Shown: positions 42,931 through 52,510, counted from the stretch's first letter. The stretch: DNA of 64,000 nucleotides from Bacillota bacterium (GCA_017656135.1 JACDOJ010000003.1:57788-121787); one strand, 5' to 3'. Notes: generated from the sequence alone by a model not told the origin. Numbers and translations are program-made.

Positions 42931-43521
42931 TCAATCGGCAAAGGCCAGGCTGCTGAGGCTCATGAGCACCTCCATGAGGTTCTTGTCGTTGTAAACGGTA
43001 ATCCCCTTCTGCAAGTCACTGACCTCCTGCGGCGGGAGCATATTGACCGGAATGTCCGTGGTTTCCGCCACCTCATAGGCAAGGCCCGGCACGCCCCGGA
43101 AGACGGCTACATAGCCCCCGTCAATTCCCAAAAAACGCCGGGATGCATGCAAAGGAGCCAGCTCATTCCGAACCTCGCGGATGACAATCTCACTGGGCGT
43201 GAACCGCTCGATGATCCCGTTTTTGAGATGAATGGCCAGTTCAGCTCTGGTCAAACCCACAAGCTCAGTCGGAAGTGTGCCTCTCTCCTCCACTTCCAAC
43301 TTAGATTTGGCGTAAAAAACCTTACGAACCACTACCGCCCCTGAGCGGGTAAGATCTTCCCCTGAACCTTCGGAAAAGGGAAAGAGCCGAGGCAGCAGCT
43401 TGGGCTCGCTCTTTTCCACCGGGTGCAGGTAGACAAAAGAGAAATAGGTGATGGCGAAACTGGCCAGCGCCAACACCAACCCTACGAGCAAGAGGGCTTG
43501 AAAACGTCTTCTGGAATTCAT
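42931..43521 (-). CDS. BofC-like protein (BofC C-terminal domain)
   Basis: About 196 aa from ATG 43521, with a GGGGGTGG site upstream. An N-terminal membrane helix (about 8-28) is followed by an extracytoplasmic region. Residues about 120-185 (RRFLGIDGGYVAVFRGVPG...DIPVNMLPPQEVSDLQKGITVYN) match the BofC C-terminal domain. Bacillus BofC is a forespore intermembrane-space inhibitor of the SpoIVB protease that controls pro-sigma-K processing. Whether this homologue does the same is inference. It lies between yebC and ruvC. Confidence 0.78.
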   Translation of the reverse strand: MNSRRRFQALLLVGLVLALASFAITYFSFVYLHPVEKSEPKLLPRLFPFSEGSGEDLTRSGAVVVRKVFYAKSKLEVEERGTLPTELVGLTRAELAIHLKNGIIERFTPSEIVIREVRNELAPLHASRRFLGIDGGYVAVFRGVPGLAYEVAETTDIPVNMLPPQEVSDLQKGITVYNDKNLMEVLMSLSSLAFAD

Positions 43522-43577
43522 CGGGATGGCCACCCCCTTACAGATAACCTTCCCGAGATCCGGCTGAATATACAAAT

Positions 43578-44342
43578 TTATTCTATTTTCTCAAAGACCT
43601 CATCGGGTATATCCGCATTGTAGTAGACATTCTGAACATCATCGTAGTCATCCAGAGCCGTGATCAACTTGGCCAGCTTGAGAGCGGTTTCCTCATCCAG
43701 ATTCACCTTGTTATTAGGGATCATGGTAATTTCGGCATCGGTGTATTTAACCCCTGCAGTGCTCAACTTCTCCTGAACCTCGTCAAACTGAGCAGGGTCT
43801 GTGATGATCTCCACATAATCCGGATGGGACTGGACATCCTCAGCTCCAGCCTCTAAAGCCAGCATGAGGAGAGTGTCTTCATCGAGACCGCCGGGAAGCT
43901 GGCCATCTTCTTTTTCCACCACAAAGAGCCCTTTTTTATCAAACATCCAAGCCACACAACCGGTTTCCCCTAAGTTACCGCCGTACTTGGAAAAAATGTG
44001 CCGGATATCGCCGGCGGTCCGATTACGGTTGTCAGTGACGATATCCAGGTAGACCGCTACTCCGCCGGGACCATAACCTTCATAAACCATCTCTTCGACC
44101 TGTTCGGCCCCGATTTCACCGGTCCCCCGTAGAATGGCCCGGTTGATATTATCATTGGGCATGTTGATAGATTTGGCTTTTTCCACGGCCAGGCGAAGCC
44201 GGAAGTTGGTATTGGGGTCACCTCCCCCTTCCCGGGCAGCGATCATGATTTCCCGGGCCAGTTTAGTGAACATCTTGCCCTTGACAGCGTCTGCCTTCGC
44301 CTTCTTATGTTTAATGTTTGCCCACTTTGAATGTCCTGCCAA
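43578..44342 (-). CDS. yebC: YebC/PmpR-family DNA-binding or translation-associated regulator
   Basis: 254 aa from a TTG at 44342 (GGGAGGG upstream), giving LAGHSKWANIKHKKAKADAVKGK, the universal N terminus. KLAREIMIAAREGGGDPNTNFRLRLAVEKAKSINMPNDNI and the YEGYGPGGVAVYLDIVTDNRNRT block follow. YebC proteins are described as transcription regulators (some of recombination genes such as ruv) and more recently as translation factors. Location beside ruvCAB is conserved in many bacteria. Confidence 0.96.
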   Translation of the reverse strand: MAGHSKWANIKHKKAKADAVKGKMFTKLAREIMIAAREGGGDPNTNFRLRLAVEKAKSINMPNDNINRAILRGTGEIGAEQVEEMVYEGYGPGGVAVYLDIVTDNRNRTAGDIRHIFSKYGGNLGETGCVAWMFDKKGLFVVEKEDGQLPGGLDEDTLLMLALEAGAEDVQSHPDYVEIITDPAQFDEVQEKLSTAGVKYTDAEITMIPNNKVNLDEETALKLAKLITALDDYDDVQNVYYNADIPDEVFEKIE

Positions 44343-44366
44343 ATCAGTTCCCTCCCACACACGTGT

Positions 44367-45029
44367 TTAATGCTCCAGAATCCTCGTCTCCCTGATTTTG
44401 GCTCGTATGAACAAGTAGGCTGAGCCCAAAACCACCAGAGAAATGTAGCCAGGTAGCTGGGGAGAGAGGATAAATAAATCATAAACCGCATGCAGCAAAA
44501 TGGCAATAGTGAGCCCTTGGATCAAAAACGCCCGCTCCCTGTCAGGGTTGAATTTAGCCAGGCCCAAATAGTAGCCGAGCACTCCGGAGAAAGAGGCATG
44601 GGCCAAGCAGGCCACCAGTGCCCTCAAGGGAGCGATGGAAATCCCAAAACTCAAGGCGTAAAACAGATTTTCCAGGGCGGCAAAACCTAGACCTACACCG
44701 ATGGAATAAATGATGCCGTCCACCGGTTCATCAAACTCCGGGTGCTCGTAAACCTCCCGGCGAACAGCCAGGTACTTGATTCCCTCTTCCGGAAGGCCAA
44801 TAAAAAAAACACTGGCCAAAGCCAGACCCCAGAGGGAGCCGGGGTTGGTAATGAAACCTCTAAAAGGCAGTTCCACCAGTGCCGCAGGGAGAACCGCCAG
44901 CATTCCGGCGACAAAGGATTTGGTAACAAGGGCCCTGGGTTCAGGAGCGAACCTGTCCTGACGGTAAAAGAACCAAAGCCAGGCCAAACCTGGCCCCAAA
45001 GAGACTGCCAAAAGGATGATATAGGACAT
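44367..45029 (-). CDS. prsW: PrsW-family glutamic-type intramembrane protease
   Basis: 220 aa with about seven membrane helices. The active-site motifs are FFIGLPEEGIKYLAVRR (Glu-Glu), AALENLFYALSFG (Glu) and two histidine-bearing helices (LAHASFSGVLGYYLG and LLHAVYDLF). In Bacillus PrsW cleaves the anti-sigma factor RsiW. No sigma-W/RsiW pair is in this window. The ATG follows GGAGGG. Confidence 0.92.
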   Translation of the reverse strand: MSYIILLAVSLGPGLAWLWFFYRQDRFAPEPRALVTKSFVAGMLAVLPAALVELPFRGFITNPGSLWGLALASVFFIGLPEEGIKYLAVRREVYEHPEFDEPVDGIIYSIGVGLGFAALENLFYALSFGISIAPLRALVACLAHASFSGVLGYYLGLAKFNPDRERAFLIQGLTIAILLHAVYDLFILSPQLPGYISLVVLGSAYLFIRAKIRETRILEH

Positions 45030-45087
45030 AAGACCCTCCTCAAGGATTTGATTACATCACTCTAGTTTCTTGAGGAACTTCAGGGAA

Positions 45088-45588
45088 TTATGCGTGCCGG
45101 GATTTTATAAAATAATCCAGGCCGGCGATAAGAGAGATAATGAATCCCAGGGAAACCAAGTAAACCCCCGCCGGAAACCGCAGGATAGTGGAAATGATTC
45201 CTATGTACAAGACCACAGTGGCTCCTTTACCCAAGTAGGAGGCGCTTAAAAGCTCCTGGTGAGTCAGGTAGTACCTGGCTCCGCCAATGACCAAGGCCAG
45301 TTCCTTGAAAAAGAGGGCGAACCCGAGCCAATCCGGCAGCTCCCTGGTGACCATCAAGGCGGCCACAGCGGAGATAACCATCAGCTTGTCCGCCACTGGA
45401 TCCAGTATCTTACCCAACGTCGAAATCTCGTTTCGGCTGCGGGCCAGATACCCATCTAACATGTCACTGGCACCGGCTAAAAGCAAGACTGCCACACTCC
45501 AAACCCGGCCGCCGCGATGCACAAAAAAATAGAGGAACACGGGAATGAGAAAAACTCTGGCTACCGAGATATAGCTTGCTAACGTCAT
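45088..45588 (-). CDS. pgsA: CDP-alcohol phosphatidyltransferase (PgsA-like)
   Basis: About 166 aa from ATG 45588 after GGAGGAG. The CDP-alcohol transferase motif (D-x2-DG-x2-AR-x8-G-x3-D-x3-D) is complete in SDMLDGYLARSRN through GKILDPVADK. About four to five membrane helices are visible. It probably makes phosphatidylglycerophosphate from CDP-diacylglycerol and glycerol-3-phosphate. It is somewhat short for PgsA, so another alcohol acceptor is possible. Confidence 0.87.
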   Translation of the reverse strand: MTLASYISVARVFLIPVFLYFFVHRGGRVWSVAVLLLAGASDMLDGYLARSRNEISTLGKILDPVADKLMVISAVAALMVTRELPDWLGFALFFKELALVIGGARYYLTHQELLSASYLGKGATVVLYIGIISTILRFPAGVYLVSLGFIISLIAGLDYFIKSRHA

Positions 45589-45691
45589 TACGCTGTCTCC
45601 TCCTGTAACTACCCCTCTATTGTTCTTGGCAAACCGTCTTTTTTCCTTTTTAGCGGCAGGGCTCTTTTCAATAATAGCGTATGCTAGGATT

Positions 45692-46267
45692 ATGGACAAC
45701 AAGAAGCACCAGTTACGCGAAGAGATTAAGAGACTGCGCCGGGAGTTGGAACCGGAAAAGCGTGAAGAGTGGAGCCGCAAAATCCGCCGGCGGCTTTTGG
45801 TACTGCCGGAGGTTCAGGCGGCTAAAACCCTCATGGGGTATTTAGCTTTACCTGGCGAGGTAATAGTAGACCCACTCCTCATCAGGCTGCAACAAGCCGG
45901 AACCAGAGTGGGTGTGCCCGTGTTGTTAAACGGTGAAATCGTGCCTTATGAACTGACTGCCCCGGAGAGACTCACCACCGGCAGCTTTGGACTCCGGGAA
46001 CCTGACCCACGGGCCAGCCACCGGATCCCTCCGGCCCAAATCGATTTGATCATAATGCCCGGTTTAGCCTTTGATGAAGCCGGGCATCGCTTGGGCTTTG
46101 GAAAAGGTTACTATGACCGTTTTCTCGCACGCTTTGGAGCCAAGGCCAAGCGCCCCAAACTACTCGCAGTAGCCTTCGATTTCCAGGTATACCCCGAAAT
46201 CCCCTCTGAGGAACACGATATCCCTGTAGATGCCGTGTTAACTCCAACGAGGCTGATTCGGGTTTAG
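45692..46267 (+). CDS. 5-formyltetrahydrofolate cyclo-ligase
   Basis: 191 aa. N-terminal LREEIKRLRREL basic helix, GYLALPGEVIVDPLL, and the C-terminal signature IIMPGLAFDEAGHRLGFGKGYYDRFLA (ATP/substrate loop) identify the family. It recycles 5-formyl-THF to 5,10-methenyl-THF with ATP. The ATG at 45692 lacks a strong ribosome site. It is divergent from pgsA, one of the few plus-strand genes, and its end is three bases from the convergent DRTGG gene. Confidence 0.93.
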   Translation: MDNKKHQLREEIKRLRRELEPEKREEWSRKIRRRLLVLPEVQAAKTLMGYLALPGEVIVDPLLIRLQQAGTRVGVPVLLNGEIVPYELTAPERLTTGSFGLREPDPRASHRIPPAQIDLIIMPGLAFDEAGHRLGFGKGYYDRFLARFGAKAKRPKLLAVAFDFQVYPEIPSEEHDIPVDAVLTPTRLIRV

Positions 46268-46270
46268 CCT

Positions 46271-47326
46271 CTACGTCTCTAATAGGGCCTCGATCTTGGC
46301 CAAGTCGCAGTACTCTTCCAGGTGCTCCCGGGCCTGGGATATGGCTTTGGAATCTGAAGCCTGGATCTTCCTGGTCACAAAGTGCAGCTTCTCCACGGTG
46401 GTGAAGGTATCGTGCGGCACCAAGAGAACCGGGACCTTTTGCTCCGCCGCCCGGGTCAAGACCCGCATATCGGGGTAAATTCCGCCGGTGAGAATCAGTA
46501 CCGAGGTGCTGGTTTCCAGAGCTGCCAGAGCGATCATCGGCCGGTCACCGCCGACCACCACGGCCTTATTAATTGAACGGTGGAAATAATTCAGGGCGCT
46601 CTCCGGGGTCATGGCCCCGATCACCGTTTCCTCTACCGGCCGGTCCAGGTGTTTCTCCCCTTCCAAAACTTCGCCGCCTAAGACCTCAGCGACCTCCCGA
46701 ACTGTAGGAGCCACCAGTTCGGCTTTTTTGGGAATAATCCCCAACACCGAATAGCCTTCTTTCTCCAAAATGGGTGTGTAGACCCCCCGGCACTTGTCCA
46801 TGTTCTGTTTGGGGACGTTGTTGAAAATGACTCCACCTACATCTGCCCCAACTGACTCCAGATACCGGAGATGGAGTAAAGCATTGTCCAGATGGTAATC
46901 AAATTCCCCTTTGCTGACCAAGAGGGGTTTCAGACCTAAAAGTCTGCTTAACCGCGGTGCATCAAGCCTTAAAGCCATCATGGTCTGGGGAGCAGTGGTT
47001 CCCTCCACAATGAGGTAGTCCAAGCCTCGGGTAACTTCGTCAAAGCACTCTTTGACCCTAGCCTGTGTTTCCTCCGGGGAGGTATACTTTGACAAGTAAC
47101 TGGGGCTGGTGTGGAAGGGGACGATGGTTTCCACATCGGCAGCCATGCCCAATAGCTCTTTCATCAAGATACCGTCTCTGTCCTGCCGCTGGCTGGTTCC
47201 AGCCACGCTCCCCACCGGTTTGAAGTAGCCGACCTTCGCCCCTCTGTCTATTAAGCGCATGGCTATAGCCACACACAAGGCGGTTTTACCGCTCCCTCCC
47301 GAACCTAGCACAAATAAACCTTTCAC
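46271..47326 (-). CDS. BioD-like P-loop/DRTGG-domain protein (phosphotransacetylase N-terminal type)
   Basis: 351 aa. An N-terminal dethiobiotin-synthetase-like P-loop domain (GSGGSGKTALCVAIAMRL, with YLIVEGTTAP) is followed by a DRTGG domain (about 215-320, VGGDRPMIALAALETSTSVLILTGG). This two-domain unit is the N-terminal half of long phosphotransacetylases, but the catalytic PTA domain is missing. Such stand-alone proteins may regulate acyl-CoA/acyl-phosphate enzymes. Its start overlaps the ADP-forming acyl-CoA synthetase stop by four bases, which supports a joint role. Confidence 0.85.
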   Translation of the reverse strand: MKGLFVLGSGGSGKTALCVAIAMRLIDRGAKVGYFKPVGSVAGTSQRQDRDGILMKELLGMAADVETIVPFHTSPSYLSKYTSPEETQARVKECFDEVTRGLDYLIVEGTTAPQTMMALRLDAPRLSRLLGLKPLLVSKGEFDYHLDNALLHLRYLESVGADVGGVIFNNVPKQNMDKCRGVYTPILEKEGYSVLGIIPKKAELVAPTVREVAEVLGGEVLEGEKHLDRPVEETVIGAMTPESALNYFHRSINKAVVVGGDRPMIALAALETSTSVLILTGGIYPDMRVLTRAAEQKVPVLLVPHDTFTTVEKLHFVTRKIQASDSKAISQAREHLEEYCDLAKIEALLET

Positions 47327-49437
47327 GCTTTTCCCACCTCTCGCAAAGTGATTTTAATATCGACTGCTGAAACCCCGTCCTCCCAGACGAAGAGGGGATT
47401 GATGTCGATCTCGTTGATTTGCGGAAAATCTCTGGAGAGAATGGCTACTTTTGCTAGCGTGTCCACAATCGCGTTTATATCCCCGGGCTTCTCGCCCCTG
47501 ATGCCCTTAAGCAGTTTGTAGGCTTTGGTTTCCTGAACCATCTCATGCAAGTCAGCTAAATCAAGGCCATGAACCACCCGGAAGGAGACATCCTTGAGCA
47601 AATTGACGTAAATGCCGCCGAGACCAAACATCAATAGCGGGCCGAACTGAAGGTCTCGGGTCATCCCAATGATACACTCGCGGCCGGGCCGGTCCATCTT
47701 TTGAACCTCTACTCCGTAGGCCTGGGTACCGGGCAAGTGATAGTGCAGGTTCTCAATGATCTCGTGAAAAGCCTGGAAGACCTCGCTCTCAGTTTTGATG
47801 TTCAGCTTCACTCCACCCAAGTCCGTCTTGTGGAGCACTTTGGGAGCCGCCAATTTCATGACCACCGGGAAACCGATTTCCTTGGCAATCTCCACCGCTT
47901 CCTCGGCGCTTTTCGCCAGTTTAGTGGGTGCCGAGTTCACCCCCATGAGGGTGAGAATCTCAGCGCCTTCACTGCCAAAGAGAATATGGCGCCGGTCAGC
48001 CGCAGCCTCGCTGATGATTTCATTGATGCGGTCCCGTTCCACTTCAAGCTCTGGTAAAGGTTTGTGGCCTTGTCTCTCCCGCAATCGGGCGTAGGTGGAG
48101 AGATAGGAGAAAGCCTCCACTGCCGGTTCGGCAAAACTGTAGCAGGGTATGCCCGCTGACCGCAGGAGACTAGCTCCCTCAGCAACCGACTTGCCGCCCA
48201 TGAACGCTGCCACAATCGGCTTGTCGGGAGCCTTTTTATGCACCTCGAGGATGGTCTCGGCTGTTTCTTTAGGTTCAGTGACCGCCTGCGGAGTCAAGAG
48301 AACCACTATGCCGTCCACATTTGGGTCCTCTGCGACGTGTTCCAGAGCGATTTTATACCGGTCGGCCTTGGCATCGCCGATCACGTCCACAGGGTTCAAC
48401 AAGTTGGACTCAGCAGGAAGCAGAGGACGCATCGATTCGATGGTCTCTTTGGTGAACCGCGACATCTCCAAGCCTAAAGATTCAACAGCATCAGCGGCGA
48501 TGATGCCGGGACCGCCGGCATTGGTGACAATGGTCACTCGGTTGCCGCGAGGCAATGGCTGAGAGAGGAAGACCAACGCCAAGGAGAAGAGATCCTCCAT
48601 CCGCCGCACCCGTAAGACGCCGGACTGCTTGAAGACGGTCTCATAGGTGCGGTCGTTGCCGGCCAAAGCACCGGTATGCGACGAAGCGGCTCTGGCCCCT
48701 GCTTCGCTGGTACCAGCTTTGAAAATGATCACCGGCTTACGGGCGCTGGCTTTGCGAGCCACCTCCATGAACCGGGGACCGTCGACCACATTCTCGATGT
48801 AGCACAAGATCACTTTGGTATTTGGATCCTGGGCGGCGGCTTCGATGAAATCAGCTTCATTAAGCCCGGCCTTATTCCCAAGGCTAACGAATTTGCTCAG
48901 CCCGATCTTTTGCGAGATGGCCCAGTCCAGAACAGCGGTTCCCAAGGCCCCACTCTGGGATATGAAAGCTATTTCCCCTGGCTCCGGAAAATCCTGAGCG
49001 AAGGAGGCGTTGATAGGAGTGTGAGTATCCATCATTCCCAAACAGTTGGGTCCCAACAGGTTCATCCCGCTGGTCCGAGCGATCTCCACCAACTGCCGCT
49101 CTAGTTCGGCCCCTGCTTTGCCCACTTCCTTGAAGCCGGCTGTGATTACAATCAGGTTCTTAATCTTCTGGCGGGCACACTCCTGGGCCACAGCCAAAAC
49201 CGCCCGTGCTGGGACGGTCACAATCACCAGGTCAATGCTGCCGACATCTTGCACTGCCGCAGTGACATTGGGGTAGGCGGTTAAACCCTCAATCTGATCG
49301 GCTTTAGGGTTGATAGGAATGATTTTGCCCTTGAACCCGCACTCAATCAAATTGACCAGAACACTGTTCCCCACTTTGCCACGTGTGCTGGAAGCGCCTA
49401 CAACTGCTACCGATTTGGGATTGAAAAACCGTTCCAC
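47323..49437 (-). CDS. ADP-forming acetate/acyl-CoA ligase, fused alpha-beta subunits
   Basis: 704 aa. The N-terminal CoA-binding Rossmann domain (RFFNPKSVAVVGASSTRGKVGN), the succinyl-CoA-synthetase-like flavodoxin domain with phosphohistidine loop ASSHTGALAGNDRTY, and a C-terminal ATP-grasp domain (APTKLAKSAEEAVEIAKEIGFPVVMKL through DINPLFV) are present. It converts acyl-CoA + ADP + Pi to acid + CoA + ATP, a substrate-level phosphorylation step of peptide- or acid-fermenting anaerobes, or the reverse. It is followed by the DRTGG gene in a two-gene operon. Confidence 0.95.
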   Translation of the reverse strand: MERFFNPKSVAVVGASSTRGKVGNSVLVNLIECGFKGKIIPINPKADQIEGLTAYPNVTAAVQDVGSIDLVIVTVPARAVLAVAQECARQKIKNLIVITAGFKEVGKAGAELERQLVEIARTSGMNLLGPNCLGMMDTHTPINASFAQDFPEPGEIAFISQSGALGTAVLDWAISQKIGLSKFVSLGNKAGLNEADFIEAAAQDPNTKVILCYIENVVDGPRFMEVARKASARKPVIIFKAGTSEAGARAASSHTGALAGNDRTYETVFKQSGVLRVRRMEDLFSLALVFLSQPLPRGNRVTIVTNAGGPGIIAADAVESLGLEMSRFTKETIESMRPLLPAESNLLNPVDVIGDAKADRYKIALEHVAEDPNVDGIVVLLTPQAVTEPKETAETILEVHKKAPDKPIVAAFMGGKSVAEGASLLRSAGIPCYSFAEPAVEAFSYLSTYARLRERQGHKPLPELEVERDRINEIISEAAADRRHILFGSEGAEILTLMGVNSAPTKLAKSAEEAVEIAKEIGFPVVMKLAAPKVLHKTDLGGVKLNIKTESEVFQAFHEIIENLHYHLPGTQAYGVEVQKMDRPGRECIIGMTRDLQFGPLLMFGLGGIYVNLLKDVSFRVVHGLDLADLHEMVQETKAYKLLKGIRGEKPGDINAIVDTLAKVAILSRDFPQINEIDINPLFVWEDGVSAVDIKITLREVGKA

Positions 49438-49467
49438 ATCTACTCACCTCGATGCCTATTCCCTTCT

Positions 49468-49498
49468 GAAAAAACCCGGCACTAATATAGTACCGGGT
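49468..49498 (-). terminator. Terminator after the MCP gene
   Basis: ACCCGGtACTA / TAGTgCCGGGT form a hairpin on the minus strand, followed by TTTTTTC. It lies about 21 bases after the MCP stop. Confidence 0.87.
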
Positions 49499-49519
49499 TG
49501 TACTATAGAGTTATGCCTC

Positions 49520-51232
49520 TCAATCGAGTTTGAAACGATCAACCTCTTCTTGAAGCTCTTTGGCCAGTTGAGCCAGGGAATCAGCGGCCGAGGCAATTTC
49601 CTGTACTGCTGCGGTTTGTTCTTCTGCACTGGCTGAGACCTCTTCTGTGCTGGCTGCGCTCTCTTCCGTGATGTTGGCGATATTCTCCACTGCGCTGACG
49701 ACTTCCTCACTACTGGAGTTCATCTGTTGAGCCGCCGCTGAAACTTCGTTGATCTGTTTAACCACTGTTTCCACTGCCCTGGCAATCTCTTCAAAAGCAG
49801 ACCCGGTGTTGTTGATTACAGCACTGCCAGAGGCGACCTCTTTGGTTCCGGATTCCATAGCTGCCACGGCCTTGGCGGTCTCAGACTGGATCTCCTGGAT
49901 CAACCCGGAGATCTGTTCAGCGGCTTGGCGGCTTTGTTCTGCCAACTTCCGGACTTCTTCAGCGACCACTGCGAAACCGCGGCCTTGCTCACCGGCCCGG
50001 GCCGCTTCAATGGCGGCATTCAAGGCCAAGAGGTTGGTCTGTTCGGCGATACCGGTGATCACATCCACAATCTGGCCAATCTCCCGGGAGCGTTCACCCA
50101 ACCCCTTGACCACTGAGGCAGAGTTATCGACGGTATTACGGATGGAATCCATCTGGGCCACCGCCTCTTTGACCAAGCTGGCGCCGGTGGAAGCAGCCTC
50201 AGAAGCTGTGGAAGAATCGGCGACCATATTCTGCAGCTTCGCACTGATACTCTTGATGATCTCAGACATCTGGTTGACCGCTCGCCCGGCGATATTGGCG
50301 CTCTTGGCCTGTTCCTCGGCTCCCCGGGCCAGCTCCTCCACTGTACTGGCCACCTGTTGGGCGGCGCGACCGGTCTCACCGGAACTGGCAGCCAGGCCTT
50401 GGCTGGAGGAAAGCACCTCCTGAGCCGTTTGTTGGACTTGACGCATCAGACCGCGAATTTTTTCCATAGCCATGTTGAACTCCTTGGCCATGTTTCCGAT
50501 CTCATCTTTGGAGTCGATATCCACATGCTGGCTTAAATCGCCCTGGGCGATGTGAGTCATGTAACCGGCAAACTTATTGAGAGGTTTAGAGATGACGGTA
50601 CTGATGTACCAAGCCACCAAGACGTTGGTGATGACCCCGATGATGATGATAATCAATTGGGCGGTGAAGGTGTCTTCATACATGCCCGCCGCGCTAAGAT
50701 GAGCCTCGTGGGCCGCCTTGTGTTTGAGCTCGGCCAACTTTTCGAAGGAAGCACCGGCCTTCTCAAAGATGCTGGAGTTGGAGATGAAAGCGGCACTGGC
50801 CAGTGAATCCAAGTCGGATTCGCCGTACATGACTATCTGCTCCAGTTGAGGCAGGGCCTCTTGGATGGCAGACCTGGTTTCAGCCAAAGCAGCCTTACCC
50901 TCTTCGGATGAAAAAGCGTTATCCAAACTATCCAACTTCTCCATGAGGGTGGACCTATATCTTTCAAAAGCCTCTTTGTAGTAGGCAATCTCCTCAGAAT
51001 TGGAAGCCAAAGCCACGTTGTTGGCCTCGACAATCATCCTGTTGAAAACGTTTTGAGCGGTCAAAACGGAATCCAACCCTACCAATTGGACATTGTAGAT
51101 CTCATCCACAGCCGAGTTGATCTGCCCAAGATTGGTCATGGCATTATAGCTGATCCAAATCAGATTCAAAGTGACCAAGATATTCAGGATCAGCATTTTC
51201 CTCTGAGTCTTTAAATTATATAGCCAGCGCAT
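49520..51232 (-). CDS. Methyl-accepting chemotaxis protein
   Basis: 570 aa. An N-terminal membrane helix (about 10-30), a four-helix-bundle extracytoplasmic sensor (about 35-190), a second helix (about 192-212, [17 protein letters not shown]), a HAMP domain (about 213-265) and a long signalling coiled coil follow. The hairpin tip [40 protein letters not shown] is the CheW/CheA contact and is intact. The ligand is unknown. It is 26 bases downstream of cheW. Confidence 0.96.
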   Translation of the reverse strand: MRWLYNLKTQRKMLILNILVTLNLIWISYNAMTNLGQINSAVDEIYNVQLVGLDSVLTAQNVFNRMIVEANNVALASNSEEIAYYKEAFERYRSTLMEKLDSLDNAFSSEEGKAALAETRSAIQEALPQLEQIVMYGESDLDSLASAAFISNSSIFEKAGASFEKLAELKHKAAHEAHLSAAGMYEDTFTAQLIIIIIGVITNVLVAWYISTVISKPLNKFAGYMTHIAQGDLSQHVDIDSKDEIGNMAKEFNMAMEKIRGLMRQVQQTAQEVLSSSQGLAASSGETGRAAQQVASTVEELARGAEEQAKSANIAGRAVNQMSEIIKSISAKLQNMVADSSTASEAASTGASLVKEAVAQMDSIRNTVDNSASVVKGLGERSREIGQIVDVITGIAEQTNLLALNAAIEAARAGEQGRGFAVVAEEVRKLAEQSRQAAEQISGLIQEIQSETAKAVAAMESGTKEVASGSAVINNTGSAFEEIARAVETVVKQINEVSAAAQQMNSSSEEVVSAVENIANITEESAASTEEVSASAEEQTAAVQEIASAADSLAQLAKELQEEVDRFKLD

Positions 51233-51258
51233 ACATTTTCCCCCTTGATCCGTTATAC

Positions 51259-51735
51259 TTAAGCTATCTCAGACTCATCAACCCTTGGCATCTTGTCCAG
51301 CTCAAAATCAGGGACAATCTTAGGCAGATCCAGGAGCATTATCAGTCTGTCCCCCTGCTTGCCGATGCCGGCGAAGTAGGCGGCTTCAGCCCTCTCGCTC
51401 AACCGCGGTGGAGGCTCGATAGCATCCTCAGGCAGCCGCAGGACCTCAGAGACGTGGTCTACGATCACTCCCAGGATCTTATCGCCGACCTCGACCACAA
51501 CAATCCTGGTGTCGTCATCGGCATCTGAAGTTTCCAACTCAAAGAAGTTCTTCAGATCTACAATAGGAATGATATCACCCCGCCGATTAATGACACCGGT
51601 CACGTGTTTAGGGGTCTTAGGAATTTTGGTAATCTGGGTCATGCGAATAATTTCTTGAACATTTTGAACTGGTACGCCGTACTCTTCGTCATTTAATTTG
51701 AAAACCACTAGTTGGATTTCTCCGGATGAGGCCAT
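51259..51735 (-). CDS. cheW: Chemotaxis coupling protein CheW
   Basis: 158 aa from ATG 51735 (AAGGAGAGG upstream). [24 protein letters not shown] and [23 protein letters not shown] are the CheW fold signatures, and [24 protein letters not shown] follows. CheW links the receptor to CheA. Only MCP and CheW are here, with other che genes elsewhere. A CheW-MCP pair may be dedicated to each other. Confidence 0.95.
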   Translation of the reverse strand: MASSGEIQLVVFKLNDEEYGVPVQNVQEIIRMTQITKIPKTPKHVTGVINRRGDIIPIVDLKNFFELETSDADDDTRIVVVEVGDKILGVIVDHVSEVLRLPEDAIEPPPRLSERAEAAYFAGIGKQGDRLIMLLDLPKIVPDFELDKMPRVDESEIA

Positions 51736-51804
51736 CCTATCCTCTCCTTTCCGATGTCTTCTTAGATGATGCTTGACCCGAGGCAATCATTTGATACCAG
51801 TTTC

Positions 51805-51839
51805 TCCCTTATAATTACAAAATCCTCCCTGATAAGGGA
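51805..51839 (-). repeat. Inverted repeat upstream of cheW-mcp
   Basis: TCCCTTAT (51805-51812) and ATAAGGGA (51832-51839) form an 8-bp inverted repeat with 19 bases between, about 70 bases upstream of cheW. It may be an operator or leader stem. Nearby hexamers could serve as a promoter, but none is convincing. Confidence 0.4.
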
Positions 51840-51928
51840 CAATTTGCACCCCTCGTCAACAAGTACCATCCTTTCTAAGAAGGTCTAGAACTGTTAATTA
51901 CCGAAGTAGTCAGCAAAGCCAGTACAAG

Positions 51929-52510
51929 GTGATGGTAGTGAGAAGCAGCAAGAAAATACTAATTACGATATTATTAACCACAATCATAATATCCGGATAT
52001 ACCCTGGCGGCCAGTGCAGCGACTATTAACTCGGCCCGGGACGCTTATGAGAAGGCTTTTCCGGAGATTGCCGGCCTCAGGCACGAAGAGGCTATCGTCT
52101 ACTTCACAGATGCCGCAGGGGAAATCCTCAAAGAATCCCGCATTACCCAGCACCGGAAAGGCGGCATTTACTATGTCCCCTGGGAACTTCTCTTCGGCCC
52201 CCTTTTGCCGGACGGGGCTGCTGCCATTTACCTGGTGCATAATCACCCCAGCGGAAACCCTGCTTTGAGCGGCCCCGATATCGAGTTAGGCTCGTTCTGG
52301 GCCCATAGAGCCAAAGAAATAGGCGTAACCTTGGACCTCTTGGCCATAACTGAACACAACGGCTACACCAGCCTCTTGGAGTCGGGGCAATTGTTAAGCC
52401 CAGACCAACTGGATGAAAGGCGCTCCAATTACCTCTCATACGTTATTCAGCCTGGGCTAAAAATCCTAGGTTCCGGTTTTACCAAAGTCTTTGCGGATAC
52501 CAATAACTAG
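51929..52510 (+). CDS. Secreted RadC-like JAMM/MPN-domain protein
   Basis: 193 aa. An N-terminal signal peptide (about 8-30, ILITILLTTIIISGYTLAASAA) precedes a JAB/MPN domain with the complete zinc-metalloprotease motif HNHPSGNPALSGPD and an upstream catalytic Glu region (HEEAIVYFTD). JAMM enzymes cleave isopeptide or peptide bonds. RadC-type members are cytoplasmic and of unclear role, so export is unusual. The true start may be the GTG at 51938, nearer AAGGTGAT. It converges on ypeB with a 4-bp overlap at their stops, beside spore germination genes. Confidence 0.8.
   Translation: MMVVRSSKKILITILLTTIIISGYTLAASAATINSARDAYEKAFPEIAGLRHEEAIVYFTDAAGEILKESRITQHRKGGIYYVPWELLFGPLLPDGAAAIYLVHNHPSGNPALSGPDIELGSFWAHRAKEIGVTLDLLAITEHNGYTSLLESGQLLSPDQLDERRSNYLSYVIQPGLKILGSGFTKVFADTNN

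Noticed and set aside
45589-45780. Long N-terminal extension of the CDP-alcohol transferase
   Set aside because: ATG 45588 has GGAGGAG upstream and the extension overlaps the divergent cyclo-ligase gene.
51929-52510. DNA repair protein RadC
   Set aside because: The protein has a signal peptide and lacks the helix-hairpin-helix region of RadC.
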